Below are positions 43,719-51,858 of a DNA stretch of 64,000 nucleotides, one piece after another. The translations under genes and the position numbers were made by a program. Every line of letters starts with the position of its first letter. The stretch's first letter is position 1. This DNA comes from Chitinophagales bacterium (GTDB taxonomy: Bacteria > Bacteroidota > Bacteroidia > Chitinophagales > Saprospiraceae), in contig JAFLBO010000001.1 in assembly GCA_017303475.1 (NCBI GenBank), positions 434,001 through 498,000 of the forward strand, read 5' to 3'. The notes under the pieces are model-generated. The model worked only from the letters and a program-made list of their open reading frames with translations. It had not been told where the DNA came from and made no database searches.

Positions 43719-44264
43719 ATGCAAAAATTCTGGTTGTTTTTCCTCCTTTTTGGATTGACTTCTTGTCAACAAACACCTGCTGGCTCTGCAGACGAAAAAA
43801 AGTCGGGGGCTACCACAACGTCAGGTTACACCTTCGATTTTAGCCCCCGAAAATTTGGCGCCGACTTCAAAGATCCGGCCAATTGGTGTAATATTCCGCT
43901 TGGCGAAGCTGCTTTGATTAGTGCTGATCCACAAAAATATCAGCGCCGTTTATTCGCCTTGGGAGAAGTTCCGATCAGAATAATCATCGATTACGGACAT
44001 CAAACTGCCACCGCGGCATTTATGCTACAAAAGGAAGGAAATAAAGTACATGTGTTTACCAGCGATAACCTGCCCACCTGCCTCTCAGGTAGTACCAGCT
44101 TCCGAATCAACGATGATGGGCTGTCGTTCCGGTATGACAACAGCCGCAATATTCATTTTGATGTTTATCTGCAGGAATTGCCAGGTGGCATACAAATTGC
44201 ATTAGAATTACCGGAAGGTGGAAATCACGGCCTGGCTGTGCTTCGCTGCGATGCTTGTAAGTGA
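43719..44264 (+). CDS. Small lipoprotein of unknown function
   Basis: 181 residues with a lipoprotein signal peptide (LFFLLFGLTSC, Cys at about 16) and a Ser/Thr-rich linker. The mature part has mixed beta character and several cysteines (about 57, 122, and the terminal CDACK). I recognise no domain. It begins 66 bp after the BtuG-like gene in the same direction with no terminator seen between, so it may be in the B12-controlled unit. This is inference from spacing only. Confidence 0.65.
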   Translation: MQKFWLFFLLFGLTSCQQTPAGSADEKKSGATTTSGYTFDFSPRKFGADFKDPANWCNIPLGEAALISADPQKYQRRLFALGEVPIRIIIDYGHQTATAAFMLQKEGNKVHVFTSDNLPTCLSGSTSFRINDDGLSFRYDNSRNIHFDVYLQELPGGIQIALELPEGGNHGLAVLRCDACK

Positions 44265-44383
44265 GTTCTCCTAAGGGTTTGCAAATAGTTAAGGTTTAAG
44301 GATATACTGAATATGTTTAAAGGGTATTTTCTTTGCCATAACAATTAATCTTCACGGTTTAGAAAAAGGTTTTTACCGAATTT

Positions 44384-44848
44384 ATGAGAAAAGTGTTTGT
44401 ACCGCTGCTTTTGGCAACTGTTTTTTCCCTGGTTTCTTGTCAAAATAATACAAAATCTGCACAAAATGGCCAGGGCGCCAATGCTGAAACTTCAGATAAA
44501 GCGGCCATTCCAGATCAGAATGATTTACTTAAGGTGCTTCAGGGGCGTTGGCAAAGCGAGCAGGACCCCACATATGTGTTGGAAATTTCCGACACCCAAA
44601 TGACGCATACACAAAATGGTACGGTGGTGCAACAGGCTAATCTGGACGTAGATGGCGCCTGCCAAAGTCCGGTATGTAAGCCAGACGGGGTAGATACTTC
44701 AGATGGCTGGTGTTTCACAGAAATGACCATTGTTGAAGGTAAATATCATGCAGAATGTATGTTTGTAACCCTTTGCAATGCCAATCAATTGCAATATCGA
44801 CCACTTGGTGGCACTGGAAACGGCCTGGCGTTTAAAAAAATTCCCTAA
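44384..44848 (+). CDS. Small Cys-containing lipoprotein of unknown function
   Basis: 154 residues with a lipoprotein signal peptide (LLATVFSLVSC, Cys at about 19). The mature part starts with a short low-complexity linker, then a compact domain: LKVLQGRWQSEQDPTYVLEI (about 48-67), cysteines at about 92, 97, 108, 120 and 127, and a C-terminal beta end. The GRW...DP.Y.LEI opening resembles small lipocalin-like domains of Bacteroidota, but no catalytic or ligand motif is visible. A 119 bp gap separates it from the previous gene. Confidence 0.65.
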   Translation: MRKVFVPLLLATVFSLVSCQNNTKSAQNGQGANAETSDKAAIPDQNDLLKVLQGRWQSEQDPTYVLEISDTQMTHTQNGTVVQQANLDVDGACQSPVCKPDGVDTSDGWCFTEMTIVEGKYHAECMFVTLCNANQLQYRPLGGTGNGLAFKKIP

Positions 44849-44878
44849 AGCTTTGGGATAGGTTGCGGGAGGGCTTGC

Positions 44879-44886
44879 TACATTCG
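44879..44886 (+). promoter_or_regulatory. -7 box TACATTCG of the UbiA gene, 4 nt before GTG
   Basis: TACATTCG followed by CCTT and the GTG at 44891. The arrangement repeats that of the MBOAT gene. Confidence 0.5.
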
Positions 44887-44890
44887 CCTT

Positions 44891-45883
44891 GTGAATTACC
44901 CCCTCGCATTTATACGGATGCTTCGGCTTCCCAACCTGTTAATGGTGTACCTGATACAATGGGTACCTTACTGGTATGTGTTGCGTCCGGCGTTACTTAA
45001 GGCCGGGGGAATTCCCTTGTTAACAGAACAAACAGTTTGGCTGATTACCTCTGCCACTGTATTGACCACATTGGCCGGCTATATCCTCAACGATTATTAC
45101 GACCGGCATAATGATGCCATGAACAGGCCCAAACTTGCCTTTTGGGGCAGGATTCTTACCCCATCATTTGCATTGATCCTTTATGCTGTAGTAGTTGGGG
45201 CTGCACATTGGCTGGCATTTCTTATTGACCGAACACTCAAGCCACACGATCATTGGCCATTATGGGTTTTTCCGGGCATTTCGTTTCTATTGTTTTTGTA
45301 TGCCTGGGTATTTAAATGCACCGCTGTAATTGGGAATTTACTGGTTTCTTTCCTGTGCGCGCTTGCGCCACTGGTAATGCTATTACCGGAACAAAGGGCC
45401 ATTTGGCTAACCTCATTTATTGAGCCGGATACCATTCACCAGGCCATAGCCCTGGTTTGGCTATATGCTCTCTTTGCTTTTTTAGCCAACTTTCTGAGAG
45501 AGCAAATCAAAGACCTGCAGGATTTTCCTGGAGATGCAGCCTGTGGGTGCAACACCCTTGCCGTATTGAAAGGTCCCAGATTTGCCAAAAAGCCAGCAGG
45601 CATGACAGGCCTTGTCTTTTCCTTTTTCCTGGGAGTTTTGCTCATTTTTTGGCAGGAAACCAAGGCTCCACAATGGCAATTAATGGCAGGAGTAGCCTTA
45701 TTGCTCATTCCAGCCATTGGCACAACCCTGATCCTTTATTTTGCCAATGGCAAAAAAGATTTTGACCGGGCCAGTATCCTTCTAAAGCTCATCATGTTCT
45801 CCGGTATCTTTTTACTTCTCCGTAGCTGGCCCGAAGATATCGTGGGCGCAGCACAGGCCTACTGGGCTATGCTCCAGCAATAA
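44891..45883 (+). CDS. UbiA-family prenyltransferase
   Basis: 330 residues with 8-9 membrane segments. UbiA enzymes attach prenyl chains to aromatic or other acceptors within the membrane. The first Asp-rich motif is LNDYYDRHNDAMNRP (NDxxDxxxD, about 66-80), and the second is REQIKDLQDFPGDAACG (about 204-220); both metal-binding sets look intact. The start is taken at GTG 44891 because the N-terminus NYPLAFIRMLRLPNLLMVYL then matches the family opening; the later ATG at 44918 would trim the first helix. The product could be a quinone, heme-A or geranylgeranyl-glyceryl type lipid; the acceptor cannot be told from sequence, and no quinone gene is adjacent. Confidence 0.88.
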   Translation: MNYPLAFIRMLRLPNLLMVYLIQWVPYWYVLRPALLKAGGIPLLTEQTVWLITSATVLTTLAGYILNDYYDRHNDAMNRPKLAFWGRILTPSFALILYAVVVGAAHWLAFLIDRTLKPHDHWPLWVFPGISFLLFLYAWVFKCTAVIGNLLVSFLCALAPLVMLLPEQRAIWLTSFIEPDTIHQAIALVWLYALFAFLANFLREQIKDLQDFPGDAACGCNTLAVLKGPRFAKKPAGMTGLVFSFFLGVLLIFWQETKAPQWQLMAGVALLLIPAIGTTLILYFANGKKDFDRASILLKLIMFSGIFLLLRSWPEDIVGAAQAYWAMLQQ

Positions 45884-46003
45884 CTTTACTTTTTTCGTTA
45901 AATTTAAACAACTCGTTAAACCTCTTACGCAGGCAGGGGTCAAACACCCATATCCCTCCGAAATCGAACTTTATTTCACCTTATTCAATCATTTTCCCAG
46001 ACT

Positions 46004-47656
46004 ATGGCATCACTATCTCCCTTAACAGGTGCTTTGGGCCATCGGCGCGCAGCCCATCTCCTTCGGCGCACGAGCTTCAATTTCACCAAAACAAAAGTGG
46101 ACCAAATGGCTAGCCAAACCGCCAGTCAGGCCCTTGCCAGCTTGCTTCAGCTCAATCCCCTTAAGCTGGATCAACCGATTTACAAGGACTTGCAAACCCA
46201 GGGATCCGCTATCCAAACCTGGTTGCTGCCATTGCCTGGAACCCCACAAGCCGACCAGCCTGCTGAAGATTTTGTTTTGCGCCGCTGGATTATGGATTGG
46301 TGGTGTCATGAAGCGATTCAAGACACCGGAATGGGCCATAAAATGACCTTTTTCTTCCATCAGTTTTTTCAAACCACAGCCAATTCTGCCCGAAACTCCA
46401 ACTTTTTTGACTATCTCCAACTGCTCAGATGGGGCGCTTTTGGCAACTTCAAAAAACTGGCTTATAAAATGGTGACAGACAACAATATGTTGCTGTACCT
46501 CAACAATACCCAAAACAACAAAATCAACCCGAACGAAAACTTTGCCAGAGAATTTTTGGAACTTTTTACTATTGGAAAAGGCCCACAAATTGCGCCTGGC
46601 GATTACACCAATTATACAGAAGAAGATATTGTGCAGGCCGCCAGAGTGCTTACGGGATTCAGATCCCGATTAAACCGCGACGTCATAGACCCCGAAACTG
46701 GTATTCCACGCGGAGATGCACAAGTTAACCAGCACGTTACAGAAAATAAAACCTTCTCCTCCAAATTCAATACCACCATTACAGGGGCAAATACATATGC
46801 CGGTATGTGGACTGAGCTGCAAGCTTTTGTGGACATGGTTTTTGCGAAACCGGAAACAGCTAAAAATCTGTGCCGAAGACTTTACCACTTTTTTGTGAGC
46901 AGGAACATTACTACGGAAATTGAAAACGATATTATTGTTCCGCTTTCCAACACCCTGGTTTCCAACAATTTTGAAATTAAACCGGTGTTGCAGCAATTAC
47001 TTGCAAGCCAGCATTTTTATGATGCTGATGACTCCAACAATGCGGATGAAATTATTGGCGGAATGATCAAGTCGCCTTTAGAACTCAACTATCAAACCAT
47101 GACTTTCTTCGGCATGCCTATTCCCGATCCTATGGTGAATACAGCTGCCTATTTCCAGGTTTTTGATCGTGGTATGCTGCAGCGCGCTTTTGCCAATGCC
47201 AACCTTCCGCTGTTTTTTGCAGCAGATGTAGCCGGTTACCCTGCCTACTATCAGGAGCCGGATTTTAGTCATCAATGGTTTAACTCCAGTACCATTATAG
47301 CCCGGTATAAAATGGGCGAAATGTTCCTGACGGGAATACTCACAGGCACCAACAACCAGCCTTTGGGCACTAAGCTGAATATTGCAAACTGGTTAAAGAA
47401 CAGTGGCGTAATTTCAGATCCATCTGATTCTCAGGTTCTTGTAGAAGAACTGCTCATGTACCTGCTACCAGAAGAGGTTGATACAGATCGATTCAATTAT
47501 TTCCACATTCAGGTCTTTCTGGACAATTTACCTCCAAGCGATTGGACCTATGAGTGGGAGAATTACCTGACCACTAACGACCCAACGGAAGTTACGCTTG
47601 CCCTGGAAAGGCTGATCAAAGCCATCCTGTATTCTCCGGAATATCAAACGTTCTAA
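46004..47656 (+). CDS. DUF1800 domain-containing protein
   Basis: 550 residues spanning a DUF1800 domain: the opening with HRRAAHLLRRTSFNFTKTKVD (about 12-32), MDWWCHEAI and MTFFFHQFFQTTAN-like (FFFHQFF) around 105-125, NENFAREFLELFTIGKG (about 180), YTEEDIVQAARVLTGFR (about 205), YHFFVSRNITTEIEND (about 303) and MGEMFLTGIL near 445. Family members are usually encoded just before a DUF1501 protein, as here with a 47 bp gap. The biochemical role of the pair is not established; they are common in Bacteroidota and Planctomycetes. No signal peptide was obvious at the N-terminus. Confidence 0.9.
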   Translation: MASLSPLTGALGHRRAAHLLRRTSFNFTKTKVDQMASQTASQALASLLQLNPLKLDQPIYKDLQTQGSAIQTWLLPLPGTPQADQPAEDFVLRRWIMDWWCHEAIQDTGMGHKMTFFFHQFFQTTANSARNSNFFDYLQLLRWGAFGNFKKLAYKMVTDNNMLLYLNNTQNNKINPNENFAREFLELFTIGKGPQIAPGDYTNYTEEDIVQAARVLTGFRSRLNRDVIDPETGIPRGDAQVNQHVTENKTFSSKFNTTITGANTYAGMWTELQAFVDMVFAKPETAKNLCRRLYHFFVSRNITTEIENDIIVPLSNTLVSNNFEIKPVLQQLLASQHFYDADDSNNADEIIGGMIKSPLELNYQTMTFFGMPIPDPMVNTAAYFQVFDRGMLQRAFANANLPLFFAADVAGYPAYYQEPDFSHQWFNSSTIIARYKMGEMFLTGILTGTNNQPLGTKLNIANWLKNSGVISDPSDSQVLVEELLMYLLPEEVDTDRFNYFHIQVFLDNLPPSDWTYEWENYLTTNDPTEVTLALERLIKAILYSPEYQTF

Positions 47657-47703
47657 ACGGAGGCAATGATCAAGGTTTTTCATCTATTTAATTGAATAAC
47701 AAC

Positions 47704-49368
47704 ATGAAACGCAGAAATTTTCTCAAAATATTTCCAGCCGCGACCGTAACGCCGTTCGTGGTAAACGGGCACCCGCTCCGGGCATTTGCCAACAGTCATA
47801 TGGCCAGATTGCTGAACAGTTGCGATGGAGTAGAGGATCGTGTATTGGTACTCATCCAACTCAAAGGTGGTAACGACGGCCTGAATACCATTATCCCCAT
47901 TAACCAGTACGACACTTACGCAAACCTGCGCCCCACTATTCGCATTAAGGAAAGCGACTACATTAATCTGGATAACACGCTGAGTTCAGACAATCAGGTG
48001 GGCGTACATCCATCCTTTGTGAAAATCAAAGAGTTATATGAAAAGGGCTGGGCAGCCGTCATCCAGGGCGTTGGTTATGAAAGTATGAACCAAAGCCACT
48101 TCAAAGGCACAGATCTTTGGCTGACAGGTGGTGATGGTACCGTAGCCAACAACAACATCAAGTCTGGCTGGATTGGTCGCGCTTTGCAGGCATTTTATCC
48201 AGATGTGGTGGGCGTACCTACTTCTAACATGCCAGATCCCCTGGGTATTCAGGTTGGCGACCCTACCACTTCCACCGGATTTCACACAGAAACAGAACAC
48301 CAAAATGTGATCAACCTGAGCGGACAGGATGCAGCAGGTTTTTACTCGCTCATTCAAACCATTGGCGGCGCACCGATTGTAAATATTCCGGATTCAGATC
48401 ATGGTACAGAACTGGAATACATTATGGGTGTGGAGCGCAGCACAAATCTGTATGCACAACGGATTTCAGAGGTATTCAATGCTGGAACCAACTACCTCAG
48501 CACTTACCCAATGACAAATCTGAACAGTCGCTTTGCGCCGCAATTGCAAACTGTTGCCAGGCTGATAAAAGGAGGTTGTAAAACCAAAATTTACCTTTGC
48601 CAACTGGGCGGTTTTGATACCCATAATGCTCAGGTGGATGTTGGAAATACTGTTAAAGGTGATCACGCCAACCTGCTGCTGGAACTCGCAGAAGCCGTAA
48701 AAAACTTCTTCGACGATCTTGAAGGCATGGGCTTGGCCGACCAGGTGACTGCCTGCACATTCTCTGAGTTTGGTCGCTGCGCCAAAGAAAATGGCTCTGA
48801 TGGTTCAGACCACGGCACACTGGCGCCCATGTTTGTTTTTGGAAAAAACATCGCAGCAGGCGTTCAAGGCACCAATGTAAATTTGTCTAACCTCACCAAC
48901 GACAACCAGTTGCAGGGAGCTCAGTTCGACTATCGCCAGGTGTTCACCACTTTGTTGCAGGATTGGCTCGGCGCCAACGAAACGGTGCTTACAGAAACAA
49001 TGTTTGAAGGTTACAGTAAAATGGGGTTAGTAGATAGCGCATACGTGGTTAATCCAGAGTGCTATCTTCCGATGACCGTTGGAACCAGCCAGTTGTTCAA
49101 ACCAGAAAATCCAATCACATTATATCCTAATCCGGCCAATATTCAGGTGGAAGTTGGATTTTCTAACCCAGGTACGGCATTTGATGCCCGGCTCACCTTG
49201 CACAGTATGGGCGGTACGCTTATTTCAGCAGCATCCGTGCGTGTGGAAGCAGATGCCAACGTTTTTTTCCTGGATGTTTCGCCTTTGCCGCCGGCTTCCT
49301 ATTTCGTTCGTTTGGAAAATAAACAAACCGGGAAGGCGCATACGGCTAAACTCAATGTGGTTCGTTAG
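47704..49368 (+). CDS. DUF1501 domain-containing protein with Tat-like signal and T9SS tail
   Basis: 554 residues from the ATG at 47704 (MKRRNFLKIFPAATVTPFVV), a twin-arginine-like signal; a TTG 12 bp upstream is not needed. DUF1501 domain (about 45-430): VLVLIQLKGGNDGLNTIIP (about 45-63), SHFKGTDLWLTGG, CQLGGFDTHNAQVD (about 300), ADQVTACTFSEFGRCAKENG (about 342-361) and SDHGTLAPMFVFG. This domain is related to alkaline-phosphatase-fold/sulfatase-like proteins. The C-terminus has a T9SS type-A tail (ITLYPNPANIQVEVGFSNPG ... SYFVRLENKQTG), so it should be exported to the periplasm and then sorted by T9SS. It is cotranscribed with the DUF1800 gene. Confidence 0.9.
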   Translation: MKRRNFLKIFPAATVTPFVVNGHPLRAFANSHMARLLNSCDGVEDRVLVLIQLKGGNDGLNTIIPINQYDTYANLRPTIRIKESDYINLDNTLSSDNQVGVHPSFVKIKELYEKGWAAVIQGVGYESMNQSHFKGTDLWLTGGDGTVANNNIKSGWIGRALQAFYPDVVGVPTSNMPDPLGIQVGDPTTSTGFHTETEHQNVINLSGQDAAGFYSLIQTIGGAPIVNIPDSDHGTELEYIMGVERSTNLYAQRISEVFNAGTNYLSTYPMTNLNSRFAPQLQTVARLIKGGCKTKIYLCQLGGFDTHNAQVDVGNTVKGDHANLLLELAEAVKNFFDDLEGMGLADQVTACTFSEFGRCAKENGSDGSDHGTLAPMFVFGKNIAAGVQGTNVNLSNLTNDNQLQGAQFDYRQVFTTLLQDWLGANETVLTETMFEGYSKMGLVDSAYVVNPECYLPMTVGTSQLFKPENPITLYPNPANIQVEVGFSNPGTAFDARLTLHSMGGTLISAASVRVEADANVFFLDVSPLPPASYFVRLENKQTGKAHTAKLNVVR

Positions 49369-49395
49369 TACACTCGAATATTGTGAACAAGTAGG

Positions 49396-49435
49396 CATGG
49401 GTTGTTCTTTCGGGAATGACTCATGTTTTTTTATT
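49396..49435 (+). terminator. Terminator of the DUF1800-DUF1501 unit
   Basis: Thirteen-pair stem with several G-U pairs (49396-49408 with 49413-49425), loop ttcg, then ttttttttatt. It separates this unit from the his operon. Confidence 0.75.
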
Positions 49436-49499
49436 ACATTGATAATCAGCACTTTGGGTGCAATTTTGAAAAAAAATCCGGATTAATGGCGCGTACTAC

Positions 49500-49531
49500 T
49501 TGCACAGTACACAAATGCACCCATACCTTTG
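49500..49531 (+). promoter_or_regulatory. Promoter of the his operon leader
   Basis: TTGCAC at 49500 and TACCTTTG at 49524-49531 with 18 bp between. The box ends 5 nt before the leader-peptide ATG at 49537, predicting a transcript that starts at or next to that ATG. Confidence 0.65.
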
Positions 49532-49536
49532 CTGCC

Positions 49537-49602
49537 ATGAATTCTAACACCGCAGTATGCTTGCATCACCATCATCATCTTTTGCCACCCGGCAAGCGAT
49601 GA
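49537..49602 (+). CDS. hisL: His leader peptide of the histidine operon
   Basis: A 21-codon frame with five consecutive His codons (CAT CAC CAT CAT CAT, 49564-49578), ending in a TGA at 49600-49602. Too short for normal gene calling. Its place before an attenuator hairpin and hisG, plus the run of the operon's own end product, identifies it as the ribosome-stalling leader of an attenuation system. A stalled ribosome at the His run leaves the antiterminator free; a ribosome that reaches the stop covers it. Confidence 0.88.
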   Translation: MNSNTAVCLHHHHHLLPPGKR

Positions 49603-49685
49603 GGTGTTGACGCATATCTGCAGTCTACTTGTTTCTACACCAAAAGCGGCTTGTCGTACCCACGGCAAGCCGCTTTTGCTTTTTA
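49593..49685 (+). promoter_or_regulatory. Transcription attenuator of the his operon
   Basis: Terminator: perfect 12-pair stem aaaagcggcttg/caagccgctttt (49642-49653 with 49666-49677), extendable to about 15 pairs, followed by gcttttt. A competing nested antiterminator can form from caagc (49593-49597) with gcttg (49649-49653) and ggtgt (49603-49607) with acacc (49637-49641), which would take up the 5' half of the terminator stem. A small ttgcc/ggcaa hairpin (49582-49595) overlaps the end of the leader frame. Confidence 0.85.
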
Positions 49686-49700
49686 TCACCTCACTGAAAT

Positions 49701-50555
49701 ATGTTAAGAATAGCCATTCAAAAATCAGGACGCTTATTCGAAGATTCCGTTTCCTTACTTCGGAATGCTGGAATTGCATTTGGCAGCAGTCCCAATCGTT
49801 TATTACGCACTCAGGCATCCAATTTTCCGCTGGAAATTATTTTTCTCCGCGATGACGACATACCGGAGTACGTAGAAGGCAATGTGGTAGACGCCGGAAT
49901 TATCGGAGAAAACGTGTTACTCGAGAAGCAAAAAACCGTGCAATACGTGCAGAGGCTGGGTTTTGGCGGTTGCCGCTTGAGTATAGCTCTGCCTAAAAGC
50001 GTTTCCTTCACCGGCAAACAATCGCTGGAGAACCTGCGCATTGCTACCAGTTATCCGCGTATACTGGAATCTTACCTTAACGCCAATGCCGTTCGTGCCG
50101 AGATACATGAAATCAGTGGCGCGGTGGAAATTGCCCCATCTCTGGGCCTGGCAGATGCTATTTTCGACATTGTTGGTACCGGAAGCACTTTGCTGGCCAA
50201 CGGTCTGAAAGAAGTGGAAACCGTACTGGAATCAGAGGCGCTGCTGATTGCCCACCCGCAACTCTCGTCTGAAAAACAGGAAATCCTCGACCGTCTGATG
50301 TTCAGGATTCAAGCCAACCAAAATGCCAAAAGCAACCGATACATCTTGATGAATGTGCCCAATAATCGGATTGATCAGATTGTATCCATTATCCCCGGCA
50401 TGAAAAGTCCCACCATTTTGCCCCTTGCCACCGAGGGATGGAGCAGCCTGCACAGTGTAGTGCCGGAAACCATTTTCTGGGAAGTACTGGAACAATTGAA
50501 GGAAGCCGGAGCTGAGGGTATTCTGGTGGTCCCTATTGAACGAATGATTCTTTAA
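49701..50555 (+). CDS. hisG: ATP phosphoribosyltransferase
   Basis: 284 residues, the long form with a C-terminal ACT-like regulatory domain. It catalyses the first step of histidine synthesis, joining ATP and PRPP to phosphoribosyl-ATP, and is feedback-inhibited by histidine in long forms. Features: RIAIQKSGRLFEDSVSLLRN at the start, the VDAGIIGENVLLE strand-loop (about 64), GFGGCRLSIALP, RIATSYPRILESYL, the PRPP-binding ISGAVEIAPSLGLADAIFDI (about 137-156) and the regulatory domain from about 210 (NVPNNRIDQIVSIIPGMKSP). It follows the attenuator by 16 bp and begins a tight operon. Confidence 0.96.
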   Translation: MLRIAIQKSGRLFEDSVSLLRNAGIAFGSSPNRLLRTQASNFPLEIIFLRDDDIPEYVEGNVVDAGIIGENVLLEKQKTVQYVQRLGFGGCRLSIALPKSVSFTGKQSLENLRIATSYPRILESYLNANAVRAEIHEISGAVEIAPSLGLADAIFDIVGTGSTLLANGLKEVETVLESEALLIAHPQLSSEKQEILDRLMFRIQANQNAKSNRYILMNVPNNRIDQIVSIIPGMKSPTILPLATEGWSSLHSVVPETIFWEVLEQLKEAGAEGILVVPIERMIL

Positions 50556-50568
50556 ACTCCTGAAAATC

Positions 50569-51852
50569 ATGAATGTATACAATTATCCGGACCTGCAAAA
50601 CAGCACAGAACTGTTAACCCGGCCCACCGCTCAAACCTCAGCTGAGGTGTCTGCCCAAACAACAGAAATATTACGGCAGGTGCGACTTTCAGGCGATGAA
50701 GCACTCGCCCGATATTCGAAGGAATTGGATGGCGTTAGTTTGACCTCTTTCAAGGTGTCTGAAAAGGCTATTCAGGAATCGGAAAACGAACTGAGTGCTG
50801 ATTTGAAAGTGGCCATTCAGGTTGCCTACAGAAATATCCAGACTTTCCACCGTACGCAGCTTCGAACTGAGGAGCGGATAGATACCATGCCGGGAGTAAC
50901 TTGCTGGCGTAAGAATGTACCCATCAGCAGGGTAGGGGTCTACATTCCCGGCGGCTCCGCACCGCTGTTTTCCACAGTGCTTATGCTGGGAATTCCTGCG
51001 CAATTAGCAGGTTGTCAGGAAGTTATACTCTGTACGCCACCCCAAAAAGACGGTACGGTGCACCCCGCTATCAGATATTGCGCACAACTCTGCGGCATAC
51101 AGAAACTCTTCGCACTTGGGGGCGCGCATGCCATTGCCGCCATGGCTTATGGTACAAAAACAGTGCCCCAGGTTTCGAAAATATTCGGCCCGGGAAATAC
51201 CTGGGTCACTTCTGCAAAGCAATTGGTTAGTCTGGATGGCGTAGCCATAGATTTGCCCGCCGGCCCGTCAGAAGTATGTGTCATTGCTGATGCAAGCGCC
51301 AACCCCGGTTTTGTTGCCGCAGATCTTCTGAGTCAGGCCGAACACGGCCCCGACAGTCAGGTTATGTTGATTACAGATAGTCCGGATGTGGCATCCGGAG
51401 TTCTGCGGGCATTGGCTGCGCAAACAGCTGCACTGCCCCGGCAACAGCTGGTGCAGGAAGCTTTACAGAATAGTCGCTTACTCCTAATTCAGGATATCCC
51501 AACCGCCTTACAATGGGCCAATCTGTATGCACCAGAGCACTTGATCTTAGCTGTAGAGAATCCTGAGCAGTGGGTAGATAAAGTAGAAAATGCAGGCTCC
51601 GTTTTTTTAGGGCATTACACGCCAGAGAGTGCCGGAGATTACGCCTCTGGCACTAACCACGCACTACCAACCAACGGTTATGCCAGAGGTTACTCCGGTG
51701 TTTCTGTAGATAGTTTTGTCAAAAAAATCACCTTCCAGCAAATCACGCCTTCCGGACTGCGCCAACTGGCATCCACCATTGAGCAAATGGCTGATGCTGA
51801 AGGACTTCAGGCTCATGCAAATGCCGTGCGTATTCGGGTTAACACCTTGTAA
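50569..51852 (+). CDS. hisD: Histidinol dehydrogenase
   Basis: 427 residues. Zinc-dependent NAD enzyme that oxidises L-histidinol to L-histidine in two steps, the last of the pathway. Conserved segments: RKNVPISRVGVYIPGGSAPL (about 115-134), ALGGAHAIAAMAYGTKTVP, KIFGPGNTWVTSAKQLV (about 205), the signature IDLPAGPSEVCVIADASANP (about 226-245), DLLSQAEHGPDSQVML with the zinc-binding Gln/His, LYAPEHLIL and SAGDYASGTNHALPTNGYAR near the end with the catalytic His region. Starts 13 bp after hisG. Confidence 0.96.
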   Translation: MNVYNYPDLQNSTELLTRPTAQTSAEVSAQTTEILRQVRLSGDEALARYSKELDGVSLTSFKVSEKAIQESENELSADLKVAIQVAYRNIQTFHRTQLRTEERIDTMPGVTCWRKNVPISRVGVYIPGGSAPLFSTVLMLGIPAQLAGCQEVILCTPPQKDGTVHPAIRYCAQLCGIQKLFALGGAHAIAAMAYGTKTVPQVSKIFGPGNTWVTSAKQLVSLDGVAIDLPAGPSEVCVIADASANPGFVAADLLSQAEHGPDSQVMLITDSPDVASGVLRALAAQTAALPRQQLVQEALQNSRLLLIQDIPTALQWANLYAPEHLILAVENPEQWVDKVENAGSVFLGHYTPESAGDYASGTNHALPTNGYARGYSGVSVDSFVKKITFQQITPSGLRQLASTIEQMADAEGLQAHANAVRIRVNTL

Positions 51853-51858
51853 ATCAAT

